Origin: Lepidodermella squamata
Taxonomy: Eukaryota > Gastrotricha
Direction: 5' to 3'
Assembly: GCA_047495785.1 (NCBI GenBank)
Contig: JBLDXI010000028.1
Location: forward strand, 1,178,001-1,242,000
DNA: 64,000 nucleotides
The notes under the pieces are model-generated. The model saw only the letters and a program-made list of their open reading frames with translations. It searched no databases and was not told the DNA's origin. Position numbers and translations under genes: made by a program. Within the stretch, counting starts at the first letter, position 1; every line of letters starts with the position of its first letter. Positions 23,147 through 35,958 of this stretch are shown here, piece by piece.

Positions 23147-24476
23147 GATCTCCAGTCTTGAGGCTCCGACTTATTCATGTAAAATTCATGTGGAAATGGA
23201 CTTGTGGTTAATGTTGAGAGCCATGAATAAAGTGACTTCAAGTGAAAGGAGCGTTTTTTGGCCATAGTTAGGGATTCAGAAATTCCCATAAGTTATTTAG
23301 CTTATAAAGGAACATGAGAGCTGTCCTTCTGTTACTTCGGAAATTTGTGTGCAAAACTTTCGGGCGGATTTTGAAGCCCGGAGCCGTATAGCCCCCCGTC
23401 ATGCAAAAATGCACGTTGAAAATCAATTAGAACTCCAGATCAAAAGGCTCGATCGGGGCGAACATGTTGGTATAGTCACCAAATCGCTAGTTCCACCCTA
23501 TCGTTATTATATCAAGTCTCCAGTTGAATTTATGTGCAAATAATTTAATCTGCCCCTGATTCATATTATTGGTGTCTGAGGAGCCAGATTCATAGGCGCC
23601 GCTTGGTAAATTCGCCTGGAACTCAAGTTGACGGTTTACGTATGCGATGAGCAAACTTTGCAGCTCGAATTCGGGCTGATTGCATGGGTTTGACGATAGT
23701 TAGCGCCGTAAGCCCCTTGAAGGCATTTATCAGAAAGGTTCCCTTCAATAGTCAATGCTACACAGCGAGTAGAACCACAGTTTTTCTAAGGTTCCTTCGC
23801 CATACGCCTGCATAATAAATGGGATAATATTGCTGCGACTGATGAAATTATGAAATTAACTATTGTCATGAATCTTTCTCGAAGCTTTCATCGCTTTTTT
23901 AGCAACAGAATAATATCCCGAGTTTTAATTACGCCATTGCGATTCGAAGTTTTTCTTACTGCGGTGATGAGAATTTCATTCCGCAGTGAAAATTATGCTC
24001 AAATCTCAATTTGTGGTTGAAGCAGTTTACGCCTGTAACATTAAGTAAAAAAAAAGCTGAAATGATTAATCTAATAAAGTGATTTCTTCCGTCACGCGAA
24101 AAAACGCAAACAAATAGTCATAGAGAACGTATAGAGAACGTAGCGATCTAAATCAGTAGTAAATTAAGGCAGCTTTTCCACAACAACTTTCAATTTATTA
24201 GCTATTTTACCATCACTCATCCTATCACCTTAATTTTTCATTTTTTTTCTCTATGGTCTAGATGGATCATGAATCGCATTTCAACAGGCTCACGAATGTC
24301 ACAAAAAAAACTCGCATTTTTTAAATTCGATGCGAGACAAAGTAGGATTAGCTGTAGAAAAATGCCTAGATGTAGAAAAAATGAATCGTATGAACATGGT
24401 CCGATAGGATTAAATATAATTCCCGAATGAATATCAATAGTTCTTTCGAAGTTCACAGGGAGCTAATTTGTGTGTT
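23147..24476. other. Intergenic, nothing recognised
   Basis: AT-rich; no exon with supportable splice sites and no repeat recognised. Confidence 0.45.
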
Positions 24477-25690
24477 TCAATTAATTTTGATCAGCTTGCC
24501 GTATTTCTCCAGAAATTGGTCGAAATTCATCATTTTCGGGTTCAGCTTCTTCGACCCTTCCAGATCACGAATCGCGCCAATTTTATCCGGAAAATCATGC
24601 CGTGCCTGGAACATATTAGCCATTTCAACTGCGCCAGGAAATGGGAATTTTCGGAAAACATCAAACGAAACCGGGCGGTACTCGACTTTCTCCCCGAGAA
24701 TTTTCGAAATTTTTTCAAGGTACTCCGGGAGAGTCAAAAATTCACTGGCAATCGCGATCCTCTTGCCGATCCATGTCGGGTCTTTGAAAATTCCGAAGGC
24801 GCATCGGCCCATATCGTCGAAAGCTAACCCAGGCATGGGGATCTGCCCCCCGGGTATTGAAGTCGACAGTTTACCATCCGGCCCGCGGTTGATTTTGAAA
24901 TTGCCGTTGCTGAAGTTGTCCCAGAAAAAAGGCGTCATAAGGTAGGTCACCGGTTGGTCCGCGAACAGGTGGTCGCAGGAGGCTTTTGTTTCGAAATGAG
25001 GCACCTTGTACTTTCCGAACAGCGTTGGCATGCGGTCATCGCTCAGTGGGATGAATTTAGAGGTATCATCCAGGGTAGACCAGATAACGTGTTTAATACC
25101 AGCTTTTCTAATGGAAACAATATTCAGATTTTTCAAATTCAATTGCGTGGATTTATCTTTTTTCCAATTTGGATCTTCAAAATTTTTCAAATTTCTCCAG
25201 AAAAAATGGAAAATTTGAATAATAACCAGTTTTCACGAAAAATTTTAATTTGAAAATTGAATCGAATACAAATTTGTGGTAATAAATTAGAGATAAGTCG
25301 AAGTTTGAGTCTGCCACAAACCTGGCAGCATTAGCCATTGATTTGATTTGAGCAATCTCCTTCTCCGGGTCATTCCAATCGATAACAGAGACACAGAACA
25401 AGCCATAAGAGTCTTTGATAGCCTCAGCTAGCGCGTCTTCATGATTAGCATCGACCTGAACGACTTCAACGCCCTTCTCAGCCAAGGCCTTGGACGCAGC
25501 TGAGTTTCGATCCCGAGTTAAAGCTCGAGCTTTGAATTTGGTTCCAGAATCTTCCAAAATCGCTCGCACAACAGCACCACCCTTAAAAACATAGATTAAA
25601 TTCTGAGATTAAATTATCAATGTTATTGAGAAAATTTACCTGATTGCCCGTTGCTCCAACGACAGAGATAATTTTCTTCTCAGCAGGCAT
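24477..25690 (-). CDS. NmrA-like NAD(P)-binding Rossmann protein
   Basis: Three exons close in frame: 25640-25690, 25322-25581 and 24477-25107 (313 aa). The N-terminus has the dinucleotide-binding motif GATGNQGG (residues 12-19), typical of the NmrA/HSCARG atypical short-chain dehydrogenase family, followed by ARALTRD where the NADP phosphate-binding Arg lies. Conserved family stretches IKHVIWSTLDD and VTYLMTPFFWDNF are visible. No Tyr-x-x-x-Lys catalytic motif was seen, which fits a redox-sensing rather than catalytic role. Length matches HSCARG (about 300 aa). Likely cytosolic; no signal peptide. Confidence 0.9.
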
Positions 25691-27847
25691 ATAGGAAAGT
25701 TAGGATGATATGATGATATGAAAAATTATGACTTGGAGAGAGCGAGAAAGAACAACGAATTGCGTTCTATATTCTGCGCATGGCGCACACCTACAATGCG
25801 CCTTTTATACACTACACAAATTTTTGATCGACTTTGGGAGACACAGAAACAGATTGCAAGTTTTTTTTGCCCGACGTCTGAGACACTGAACAACATTTGA
25901 CCGACTATTGCAGACAGTGTGCGGCTAGTACAATTATTAGGGGTGCACTCGAATAGCATGAATGTGCACGCACGAATAGTGATTCTGTCCCACAAATCGA
26001 TCAAATTCCCTATAGGGTAAGGCAACTTAAATCTCAGCGTGTTTTTTAAGGATCGATTTGGTGTTTAATATTACGGTTTTGGAGTGTAATTTTGGGGGGT
26101 GAAGACTGAAAGGTAAAGGACTGAAAGTCTTTGTAAAACGTTGTAAACCATAGTAATTTACGACGGAGAATCCGAAAAATTACTCTCGAAGTCATGGGAC
26201 GCACCCTACCTGCTCAGGTAAGCCATCTTACCTGGATTTTTCGATCCACACCTGCCCAGGTGATGCTGATGAAAAAATAAAAAGCACCATCGTAATCAGC
26301 GTCATTTGTTACGTTATATAACAAATTCTCACGTTTGTTATGTGCTGCTGTCAGATATAACAAATGGGGTCCCAAATCGATGCACCCTTTTTACAGTGTA
26401 AAAGCTGAACTTAACAGCAAAAGTTGGCAGCACGCCAACGAAAGGTGATGCAAGTGTAATTTTTGTTTCTACCGACTAGTATTGGTCCATAACAATCCAT
26501 AACAAATGATGAGACTTCCAGGACAAGTGGAAGATAGTGCTGATGAAAACACGCTGCTAGGTTCCGTTGGGTGATTTCGGCCACATTTTGCCCTTTTTGG
26601 TGTTTAAAAATTTCTCGTTTGGTGTTTAAAATTTAAACTGTTAAACTGCTTAAAAAAACACTGCTTAAATCTGCATGAGAAAAAGTCGCTTTCTTCCGGG
26701 GCTGTGCAGCTTCACTGACCTGGTTCCATGCACATATCATCGTTGAATGCCTCGAATTTAGATTTAAACTTGAAGAGCAATCATTTAAAATCGGTTGAGT
26801 ATGCCATAAATCTGCATAAAAGCTTCACTTCGAGCTTGCTAGAGACAAAAACTGGGGCATCTTTTCGTCTCATTCGGATAAAGTCTTTGATACCAATTTC
26901 AAGCCGGAATTTTGCGAAATTCAACTTTATCACTTTCCACTTTTGTGAAAATCTTGAATTTAAAACTAAAATGGGGTATTCTAACAATAATTTTTTTTTA
27001 ACCCGTATTAGCACGAAACACACGCCTATGTGCGTTAATTTCGAAAAATTCCTGTGCGTTAACGGTCTTGAGCCTGTCCGATTATGATACTCAGGGCAGA
27101 ATTTCTGAAAATGCTATTCGTAAGTACTGTGAAGGCGTGGCTTTTGTGGATTGAAAAGCCTTAACAACAGTCGAAGTCAAATCAAATTAAAAGAAACTGA
27201 TCAACTTCAAGATGGTGTCTTCTTCCAATCTTTTCCATTCGTCGGAATCATCCGAAACGTGATGGACTCGAATACATCCGAGCTGACAAAAGAGACGCGA
27301 CACCACCAGACAGCAGGTGCTTGAGCACGGCTTGAGTGGGGCTCGATCGTAACATGATCGTAACATGATCGTAACGCGTGCTGCTCACAACACAACTCAG
27401 CACAAACCACAACTCAGAAAACCTGCTACCAAACTTTGTGTTAAGTGTTATCAAGCTGATTCGAATAAAGTAAAAATTTTGATAAAATTTTAAAATTATA
27501 TATTTTTTGAAGGTTTTTTCGACCGCGAAAATTCTTTCGGCCAACCTGTTGTCAGCTGACAGCTGTTTTTTTTAGTTTTCTAGTTTCAGGTTTTTTGTTT
27601 CTGGTTACGAACTTCGTCCTCTGTTCAACTTCCCTCTTTTCTGCTCGCCTCTAACGTTTCTTGTATGCTTATGCTGTCAGATAAGGAGCACCCAATCGCC
27701 TATTCGGCATAATGACTCCCAAATGTTTGCTCCCAGCCCTTTTTCTCCAGCCCGGGACCATTTCTTGGTTGTCTTGGTCTCGATCTCTTTTGTGTTTTCT
27801 CATTTCATAACTCATACACTTTTCAAATGTTATTGTGCTTTTAGAGT
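25691..27847. other. Intergenic region between NmrA-like and PLC gamma genes
   Basis: Contains a dispersed repeat (26324-26510, second copy at 42781-42932) and a short tandem repeat of GATCGTAACAT (three units, about 27344-27375). A pyrimidine-rich stretch precedes the PLC gamma start. No further exon supported. Confidence 0.45.
26324..26510 (+). repeat. Dispersed repeat, copy 1
   Basis: About 185 bp similar to 42781-42932 on the same strand. Shared blocks include TTGTTATGTGCTGCTGTCAG, a run around AAATGGGGTCCCAAATCGAT and ACTAGTATTGGTC. Copy 1 has about 35 bp extra in the middle. No ORF. It is probably a MITE or SINE fragment. Confidence 0.7.
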
Positions 27848-30800
27848 ATGTCAGCTGTTGAGAAAAAGCTGTCAAACTTGTCAAACCGTAGAAGTGGTCC
27901 CAGCGCAGACCAAGCTTTTAATCATGATACCGTCAATAGGCTGAAATCTTCGCCTTTGCTGGGCTTTTCCACCTTCTCCGAGTTTCTTCAGCGAACTCAT
28001 GATGTAGAAGTTTGGCGAAAAGGAAAATTCGAGGGCCGTTACAAAGTGCGATTTGCACATGACTGTGGCCTTCTTCTTTTCTTCAGTGATTCATTTGTAG
28101 AATACCCGAAGCTGGCGACGCTAAAAATTCCCACTCACTCCATTCAGGAAGTCAGAGCTGGGGGCAAAGATGTTCGAGACATGCCTGAAGGGAAAAATCA
28201 GCGAAATTGTTTTGCTATTTACTACGACAGCAAGTTCAACCTGCAAACGATAATCGTAGTCGTTGAAAGCGAGGACCTCCAATACAACTGGGTTCATGGT
28301 CTGACCCAGCAGATGAATTTAGTAAAGCAGATGAAGCGAGCTGATTACGTAAAGCAGTGGCTCACGGCTGAATTCATCCACCTTGTCTCAGGACCAGATT
28401 ATTCGCAAATCACTCAATCGCGATTGCTGAAAAACTTCTTTACACATATCCCCTATTCCAGATGGATATCTCAGCAGCCTAGCGTGCGCAACGGCGTTAG
28501 TCTATTGTGGAATGACTTTCATCGCTTGTTCTACGAGCTGCTTCACATCCCCCAAAATGGATTTCCGTCATTTCGTGAACTGTTTGGCGCTCATGATCAG
28601 ATGACGCCTGAAATTTTCAAATCATTCCTCGATAAAAACAAATCTCGAGTAGGCAGCACTTCAGATCTTACCGGCTTGTTAACTTATTCTCAATCACTGC
28701 CTGACGTATCAGCCCTTGGTCGATTTGTTCACAAATACGACTTTTATGACTACCTCTTCAGTCCGATGAATTCCATTTTCGACGATGAGTGCAATCGCGT
28801 CTACCAAGATATGGAACAACCACTGTCAAACTACTTTATTTATTCGTCTCACAACACGTATCTAACTGGCGACCAGTTGAATTCAGAATCTTCCGTTGAA
28901 TGTTACATCAGATCGTTAAGAATGGGCTGTCGCTGCATTGAGTTAGATTGTTGGGATTACAAGGGCGAAATCGTCATTTACCACGGCCACACTCTGACGA
29001 GTAAAATTCGTTTTGTCGACGTTTTAGAGGCGATCAAGTTACACGCTTTCGACACATCTGATTTTCCTGTTATTCTATCAATTGAAGATCACTGCAGCGT
29101 TGCCTCGCAGAAAATCATGGCGGACCATTTTAAATACATCTTGGGCGACTTATTGTTGACCTCGCCAATCGAACCAAACGAAAAAGTTTTACCATCGCCG
29201 AATAAATTGAAGCGAAAAATAATTATAAAGCACAAAAAGTTGCCGGATTTTCCTGAAGAACAGCCGAAAAATTACGATGTGAATCGCCAGAATAGCACCA
29301 GTGGCGAAGAGTCAACTATTGAAGATCGAGATTCGATTGTTGGAACTTATGTTTTGTTTCTCGAGGATCCATTGCGACAAGTTTGGCGTGATTACACGGC
29401 CGTTTTACGGGCTGGCCGTCTAGAATGGGCCGAGGTCGTTCAAACACCGGCCGAGGAAGAAAATTCCGATGACAATGACACTTCAATTCAGGACGATGTG
29501 TCCCAAGAAATTTTCTACCACGGCCCGTTGCGCTTTGCCGAGGCTAAAAATGTGATTAAAAACGCCGGTAAGGGCAACGGGTCGTTTCTACTGAGAGACA
29601 GCGAACGTCAACCAGGCGATTTTACCATTTCTTTCCTATACTCTGGCGATGTTTACCACGTTCGAGTTTCATGCAAACGAGCTGCTGATGGCTCGCCCAA
29701 ATATTCGCTACACGCTGATCGGACTTTTTCATCGATTTTCGAGCTCATTGAATACTACAAGAAAGCTCCGATTCAATCGAAAGAATTTTGCCAACTTTTA
29801 ACCGTCCCAATTCCGGTTGTTGATCACTTCGATGAACAGCCGTGGTTTCATAGTGATTTGTCGCGAAGTCAAGCCGAGCAGGTGATTCATTTCATCGACG
29901 ACGACGGGGCGTATTTGGTGCGTAGGCGCAATTTGATGCCGAATGACGAGGGTGATCGGCCGTTTGCCATCACATTTCGAGTTCGCGGCTGCATCCGTCA
30001 TTGCCATGTTCATTACAACAAAGAATCGATGACTTACGAATTGGGCGGCGTTGAAATGCCGGCGCTTAGCCATTTGATATCGTATTTCGGCCGCCACCCG
30101 TTGTACAAAGGCCAGAAGCTGGTGAGGCATATCACGACGTTGGAAGCGAATCGCTGCTTGCAAATTTTGCAAATGTCCGCTAATGGCAATGCGAGTTCGG
30201 GCGCGTACTACGTGCCGGTTAATTCGGTTTGCCGGGCTAAGGACGACTATCGACCGTCGAGCGTGCAAGGCGGCGGTTTTGCTGGCTTCTTCCGCGGAGA
30301 CATCATCACACGTAAGCAATATTTACCCTCAAAGCCTAAGTTTTAGCTTCCAGTTTGATCGTGAAATTCAATGACAGGCGCATCTTTGAGCCAAAGAACT
30401 AACTAAGAACGAATTTTTCTTGTTGGGTCTGTTTAATTTTTAGATTAAGATTTCCGTAATAATTTAGGAATCCAGGAAACTGTTTGCCCGTAAGCCTAAA
30501 ACTGTAATATTTCTTTTTCAAAAACTAAATTGTTGCTGATAAAATTGAGAAATTGCGATTCCAGACTTATTTTTATTAATTGTGGGCTTTGCTAATAAAA
30601 AGAAAACTTCCACAGAATTTCTAAAATGCTGAATTTGAAGTATTGAAGTCTATCGCTCTTAGTTTTAGCATCTATTTTGGATTTTCGAAATGTTATCGGA
30701 AGAAAAAGTGATGAATCTATTTTATTTATAAAGGGAGAAAATATTAGAATGTAACCTTGGGCTATAATGCTTTCATTTTTATGATTTCTCAATCGGAAAT

Positions 30801-33800
30801 TTAAAGCCTCAAATTTACAGCGAAAATTTCGCCATAATTTAGCTCGGGGAAACGCGCCGAAACACTTTTTCATTTCTCGAATTTCGATAAATTTGAAAAT
30901 TTTGAACGCACATTTGCCAACAATTTTAGCTTTATTTTTCCGTCCTCTATATTGACCTCATTTATTGCCCCATTGTTGTTACTTCTAATCACGAATTGAC
31001 AATTATTTGACTACAATTTTTTGGACCTTCGTAATATTAGAGGCCTAAACAATTTTCATTCCCGTATAAATGCGTCATTTTTAACGAGCGATAATGCCGT
31101 TTTATTAAAATCACGATCTTATCTCTTAGATTTTGCGTTGTTTTCATGTTCGAAAACGCAATTATCATGGCTAATTTTTCTTGTTTCTTATTTTGCTGCT
31201 CCCCCGCTGCTCTCGACAGATGTGGATATGAATTTCGTCGGTGATATGTGGAGTGGCGAGTTTGGCGGGCAGAAGCACGTGACATTTCCGCGCGCCAAGG
31301 TCGAGCCCATCGACGTGCAGGTGGTACAGCGGCAGCGCGCCAGCATCAGCCTCGACAGATGTTCATTCAGCGGCGATATCAAGTGGCACAACGGCAAGGT
31401 GAACGTGGTCGCGATTCAGGGCGCGACCGAGGCGGACGAGCCTTCAATCTACGTGTCGTTTGCGAAGCCGGAAGATAAGACCGATTTTACGAACAAATTG
31501 CAGCTATGCATGCGCTGGCTGAAGGAAGAGGCCACGAAAAAAGGTAAAAAAAAGTGGAGTTTAAATGAAAAAAATGAATCATTGATTAGTCACAAAAAAA
31601 CGAATTTTACGCCCATTTTATTCCGATAAAATTAATTAAAACAAAATTTTGATTGAGCTGTAAATGGTTTGCAGTGATCGGTCAGACTTTTCAACAGTGG
31701 CATATCGTGAAAAATTCGATGTAAAGTCACTCAGGTTGTGGACGAAGATACCTAGATCCGGTGCTTACGGGGGTTATAAATGATGATAAATTGAAAAAAT
31801 GGCTCAGTTATCGTTAGCGCAAGTGTTGTAGGACGATTTATTTTTAATTTTTGTCGTTTTTTCTTCTTATTTTAGGCGATGTCGAGTCGAAGAAGCAAAT
31901 AGCCCGTGAACTGTCTGATTTGGTTGTGTACTGCCGAGCCGGGCGCGGATTTCCCAAGGAAAATTTCCGCCTGCCCGACTGTAAAGACATGTGTTCATTT
32001 GTCGAGAATAGAGCCAGCGTAATGTGCGGCCCGACCAAAGTTCGCCAAATGCTGGAATTCACCATGGAGCATCTTGTCCGCGTCTATCCAAACGGATTCC
32101 GCATCCAGTCCAGCAATTATGGTAAATTTTGTCTCATATTTGTGGTTCATAGTTTCAATATGAAATGATATTTTTCATTTGTTCTTGAATTTTAATCAAA
32201 ATATTTTTTAGCGAAACACAAATTTAAATCTTGACACTTCATTTTTTATATTCTTTCGTTGAGTCATGATTACGTTGTGTTCTCAAAGTGAGATGATCAA
32301 TTTATGTTAATTTATTTGGATTTTATATGCGCGTTTTTGAACAACACAACATATAAGCTTTATTTTGATATCTGAATCATTGAAATCCGAAAGTTCTACG
32401 TCGACTATGGAAGCAGCTACAGCTTTTTGAATAGAACTAGTAAAAAAAGCGAAAAATGAGCAGGCAGAGGAGAAGAGAAAACTGCTAATGAAATGTGCTT
32501 TGCGAACCATAAAAATGCAAATGAAAAAGAGGCAAAAAGTGAACAAGTCACGATATTGATGACAGTTTTGCAATGACATTAAATTCGGTATCTGATTTTT
32601 AAATCGTAACAGGGTGATATCGATAAGAAAAAAATTGAGATTTTAAGGTGGATATTGACTTAAAACCATATTTTTGTGAAGTTAAGCGCTGGAACCGTAA
32701 ATTTAGACAGTTCACTTGTCTTATTGAATATTTCGAAAAAATATCAATTTTTTTAGCGTCAAATGTGATTGAAACATGAGTTTTTTTCTCAATTTTTCAT
32801 TTTATTGCTAATTTTCCAGACCCGTTTTTTGTATGGCTCGCCGGCGCGCAAATGGCGGCACTGAATTTCCAAACCGCGGATAAGCCGCGTCAAATCAACG
32901 ACGCGCTGTTCTTCGACAACGGCCGTTGCGGCTACGTGCTGAAGCCGCAGTTCATGGCCGACCCGCGCTATTCGCCGTTCAACGTGCCGAGCCAAGACTT
33001 TGAGACCGAGTGCCTGAAGCCGGTTAACGTCAACCTGGTCATCCTAGCCGGGCGGTTGTTCCCACGCCGCGGCACGGCGTCGAGCCCACGAGTTGAGGTT
33101 GAAGTCATCGGCTGCCCGTACGATATGAAAACGAACGGCGGTGGGGTGAAGAATTTTTTCGGCACGAAACCGGTTCGCAATTCGTTTTGCCCGGTTTGGA
33201 ACGAACGCGTGTACTTTGAAGTTCGAAATCCTGATTTGGCCCTGCTGCGATTTTCGGTTGTTGAGGTCAACGATTTCGGGGACAATCGGCTACTAGGGCA
33301 ATTCACGGCTCGACTTCGCTGCCTGCGTCAAGGTAAATTTTCTTGAGTTTTTCTATGGTGATGGAATTGATGGATTGATAAACAAAGGAAAATCTGTCTT
33401 GAAGGAAGTGGTTCAGTCCTACCTGAAGTTGAACCTAAACTTGAATTTTTAGGCAGAAGGGGAATTGAGTTGGGGTTGGGTTGGTAGTAGGCGGGTTTTG
33501 GGTGGGGTTAACTGGGTATATTGTCAAATTTGGCGTTTCTTTTGTCAAATTCATCGCAAAACGTCTCAATACAGTCTGTTTTTAATATTAAAAATCCGGA
33601 GAGCTGAAACCAGCTGAAAATGGGAATATTAAGGAGGCGTGGGCGATAGGTGCCGTAGTCGTTACCGATGGCGGCACCGTAGGTCGATGTAATAGCAGAA
33701 ATATCGTTGGGCTAGCGCATGAAGAGCAGTAGGTTGTTCTGACGAGCGACGAGATCACGTTCGAGCACGAAAAGGAACGCGTCGGCTACGGCTGGGACGC

Positions 33801-34299
33801 TGTTGAAACCGAGTGGAAATAGAGTGGAACTGTTATTAGTCTCGAGGAATTTCATCCAACAGACATTTCTGCTGACTTGAATTAAAATTGAAAATTAATT
33901 TGAATTAATATTCAATCGAAATTACAAGAATTTGAATATTTACCTCAAATTTTGGTGTGAATTTATTGTTCAAAGAATCTAATTTTATATTTTCAATTTT
34001 TAGGGTTCCGCTCTGTGCCGTTGCGCAACGAATTCGGCGAAACGATACCTATGGCCTCCCTCCTGATCGAACTGAACATTCAACCGCGAGACGTACCCTA
34101 CGACGAGAGTCTCTACTCGGCCATACCGATGTTTGTCAGCCAAGAAACGCTGAGTGGCCAACTGAGCACGTCGGATTCGGGCGTATTCAACCCAAGCATC
34201 ACCAGCCAACAACAACAACAACAACCACAACAACAACAGCAATCTGTTAACTACAGCCCTAGCATCTCGAGCCGATCGAGCCGGGGCAATTTTCGATAA
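27848..34299 (+). CDS. Plcg: Phospholipase C gamma
   Basis: Five exons close in frame: 27848-30311, 31220-31543, 31876-32121, 32820-33332 and 34004-34299 (1,280 aa, close to human PLCG1/2). Order of domains: N-terminal PH (about 40-155), EF-hand region, catalytic X box with both active-site histidines (SSHNTYLTG, His335; IYHGHTL, His381), split PH first half, nSH2 (about 554-655, GSFLLRDSER), cSH2 (about 663-765), SH3 (about 792-850), split PH second half, Y box (exon 3-4, [23 protein letters not shown]), C2 and a Gln-rich tail. It hydrolyses PIP2 to IP3 and DAG after recruitment to phosphotyrosines. The first exon is unusually long (2.46 kb). The C-terminus has a CAA/CAG-rich tract. AATAAA lies immediately after the stop (34301). 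Confidence 0.96.
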
Positions 34300-34300
34300 A

Positions 34301-34306
34301 AATAAA
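34301..34306 (+). terminator. Polyadenylation signal candidate for PLC gamma
   Basis: AATAAA two bases after the stop codon. A further CAATAAAA lies near 34600, so the true 3' end may be the later one. Confidence 0.4.
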
Positions 34307-34929
34307 TTATTGATAACTAAATTAACCCATTTTTGTGAAAAAATAATAATCTCTAATTTTAATTAGGAAATTTAGGGAATTTTATGTGAATAATCTCGAA
34401 TATCGCCAAATTCTTGTAACTTATTTCATCGAAAAAATTGAACAACGAAAAATTTGACCAAAAATTTAAAGATGAACAACCCGTGTCTTCCTATTTTTCA
34501 TTCCGAACAATTGAAAAAAATATTTTAATTATTATATATGGCTATTATATAAAGTTTGTGAAAGGTACTGTGTGATATTGTGCTATGTATATAATCAAGC
34601 AATAAAAATGTTAGGTGCATTTTATACTTGCAATAGAAACTTATGTAACGCTTGCCCAATTTTTCACTGGCTACTTTTCTTCCTTCGAATTTTATAACCT
34701 GCTGTTCTTCCATAAATTTCGGCTGCTATTTGTTGCGAACTGCTGCTATTTTTATCGATAATTTTATTGTACTGCATACTATGATGAAGAGGTAGAAAAT
34801 TTTAATAAAATTCGAGTATGTCACAGGATAACAGATGCGTTTTTTACGTGCCTAATCGCTGAATCGAGGGTATAATTTTATTCGACTCGTCATAGTCGCA
34901 TGACGTCATGCGTGACCCTGAATTTCAAC

Positions 34930-34937
34930 TATTTAAA
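34930..34937 (+). promoter_or_regulatory. TATA-like box of the SH2 gene
   Basis: TATTTAAA lies 36 bp before the ATG at 34973, so a transcript would start with a very short leader. Confidence 0.45.
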
Positions 34938-34972
34938 GGTGCGAGTCAAAAAATAACACAACGAACAAAATA

Positions 34973-35350
34973 ATGACTTCGGCTTTGAAAAATCTAGCGA
35001 ATTGTCGGCGGCGATGCGAGGGCGCAACTTACTACCACGGTCCAATGAATTGCGCACAGGCCGTGGAGATTTTGCGAAATAGCGGCCGAGGCGATGGGTC
35101 ATTTTTGGTGCGCGACAGCGAACGACGGCCTGGTGATTTGACGCTGTCATTTATGCACAAAAATGCCGTTTATCATATCCGAATTTTCGGCAGGGCGCGG
35201 TGCTACTACATTCATGGCGAGCGGTCGTTTGTCTCGATTTCACGGTTGATTGATCACTACAGGCGAACGCCGATTCAAAGCGTTAAAGTTGTTCAAATTC
35301 TTACGCATCCTATTTCGAGTATACACGAAAATCTCTATTGCGAGTTGTAG
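34973..35350 (+). CDS. Stand-alone SH2 domain protein, PLC gamma nSH2-like
   Basis: Single-exon 125-aa protein consisting almost entirely of one SH2 domain (residues about 19-120). The phosphotyrosine-binding Arg is present in GSFLVRDSERRPGDLTLSF. It aligns without gaps to the nSH2 domain of the adjacent PLC gamma (YYHGPMNCAQA / FYHGPLRFAEA; DHYRRTPIQS / EYYKKAPIQS). No kinase, SOCS box or SH3 is present. It starts about 670 bp downstream of PLC gamma on the same strand. It is probably a duplicated or retroposed nSH2 module that could compete with PLC gamma for phosphotyrosine sites. Intronless, but PLC gamma exon 1 covering nSH2 is also intron-free. Confidence 0.85.
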   Translation: MTSALKNLANCRRRCEGATYYHGPMNCAQAVEILRNSGRGDGSFLVRDSERRPGDLTLSFMHKNAVYHIRIFGRARCYYIHGERSFVSISRLIDHYRRTPIQSVKVVQILTHPISSIHENLYCEL

Positions 35351-35958
35351 ACAGGACTTTCAGTTGGACCTTAGTTTCTTGAAATAACAGTTTCATGTGA
35401 TTGCCAATTTAAAGGTAATAAAATCTCTATCGGTCATATCATTTTTTTTGGATCCATTGTGATCATAGAATTCCTAAAGCCATACAGGACGCATGCCTCC
35501 ATTTTCGAAAAATGTCGAATTTCCTATTTAAAACTTTTCATCAATTCTTCGGGGTTTCGAACCTACGGGGAAACATAAATCTATAATTTGTTATTTCGAG
35601 CATATTGTGAAAAATGCCGATACCAGCAGAAAGTGAGACTAATTCCTTGAGACTAATTCATCCCTATGGATTTTTGCGGAACCCTGTAACATCGAGCTGC
35701 AAAAAGGTTCAGAGCTCCTTTATGCAACGACCAAGGCGACGCTCATTCGGAGCATTTGCAACATGAAGGGTTTTTTATTAAGTTTAAAAATTGTAATTAA
35801 TGACGTCACAATCCAGCTGTTATATTCCGTATTGCGTAACAGAGTTGAGCAGATAACGAAAAAAATGTGTTAACACAAACCACAATGATGAATTCGAACC
35901 CGTTCGGGAAATCTATTATTTCTCTGTGTAAAGCTTTTTTTATTTTATTTCCATCATC
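35351..35958. other. Intergenic, nothing recognised
   Basis: AT-rich spacer between the SH2 gene and the next plus-strand gene; no exon or repeat seen. Confidence 0.45.

Noticed and set aside
29798-30319. 173-codon minus-strand frame under PLC gamma
   Set aside because: Antisense to the cSH2-SH3 coding region; no independent support.
33597-33830. Exon-like stretch in the last PLC gamma intron
   Set aside because: No frame joins the flanking exons in phase, while the direct splice 33332-34004 closes the model.
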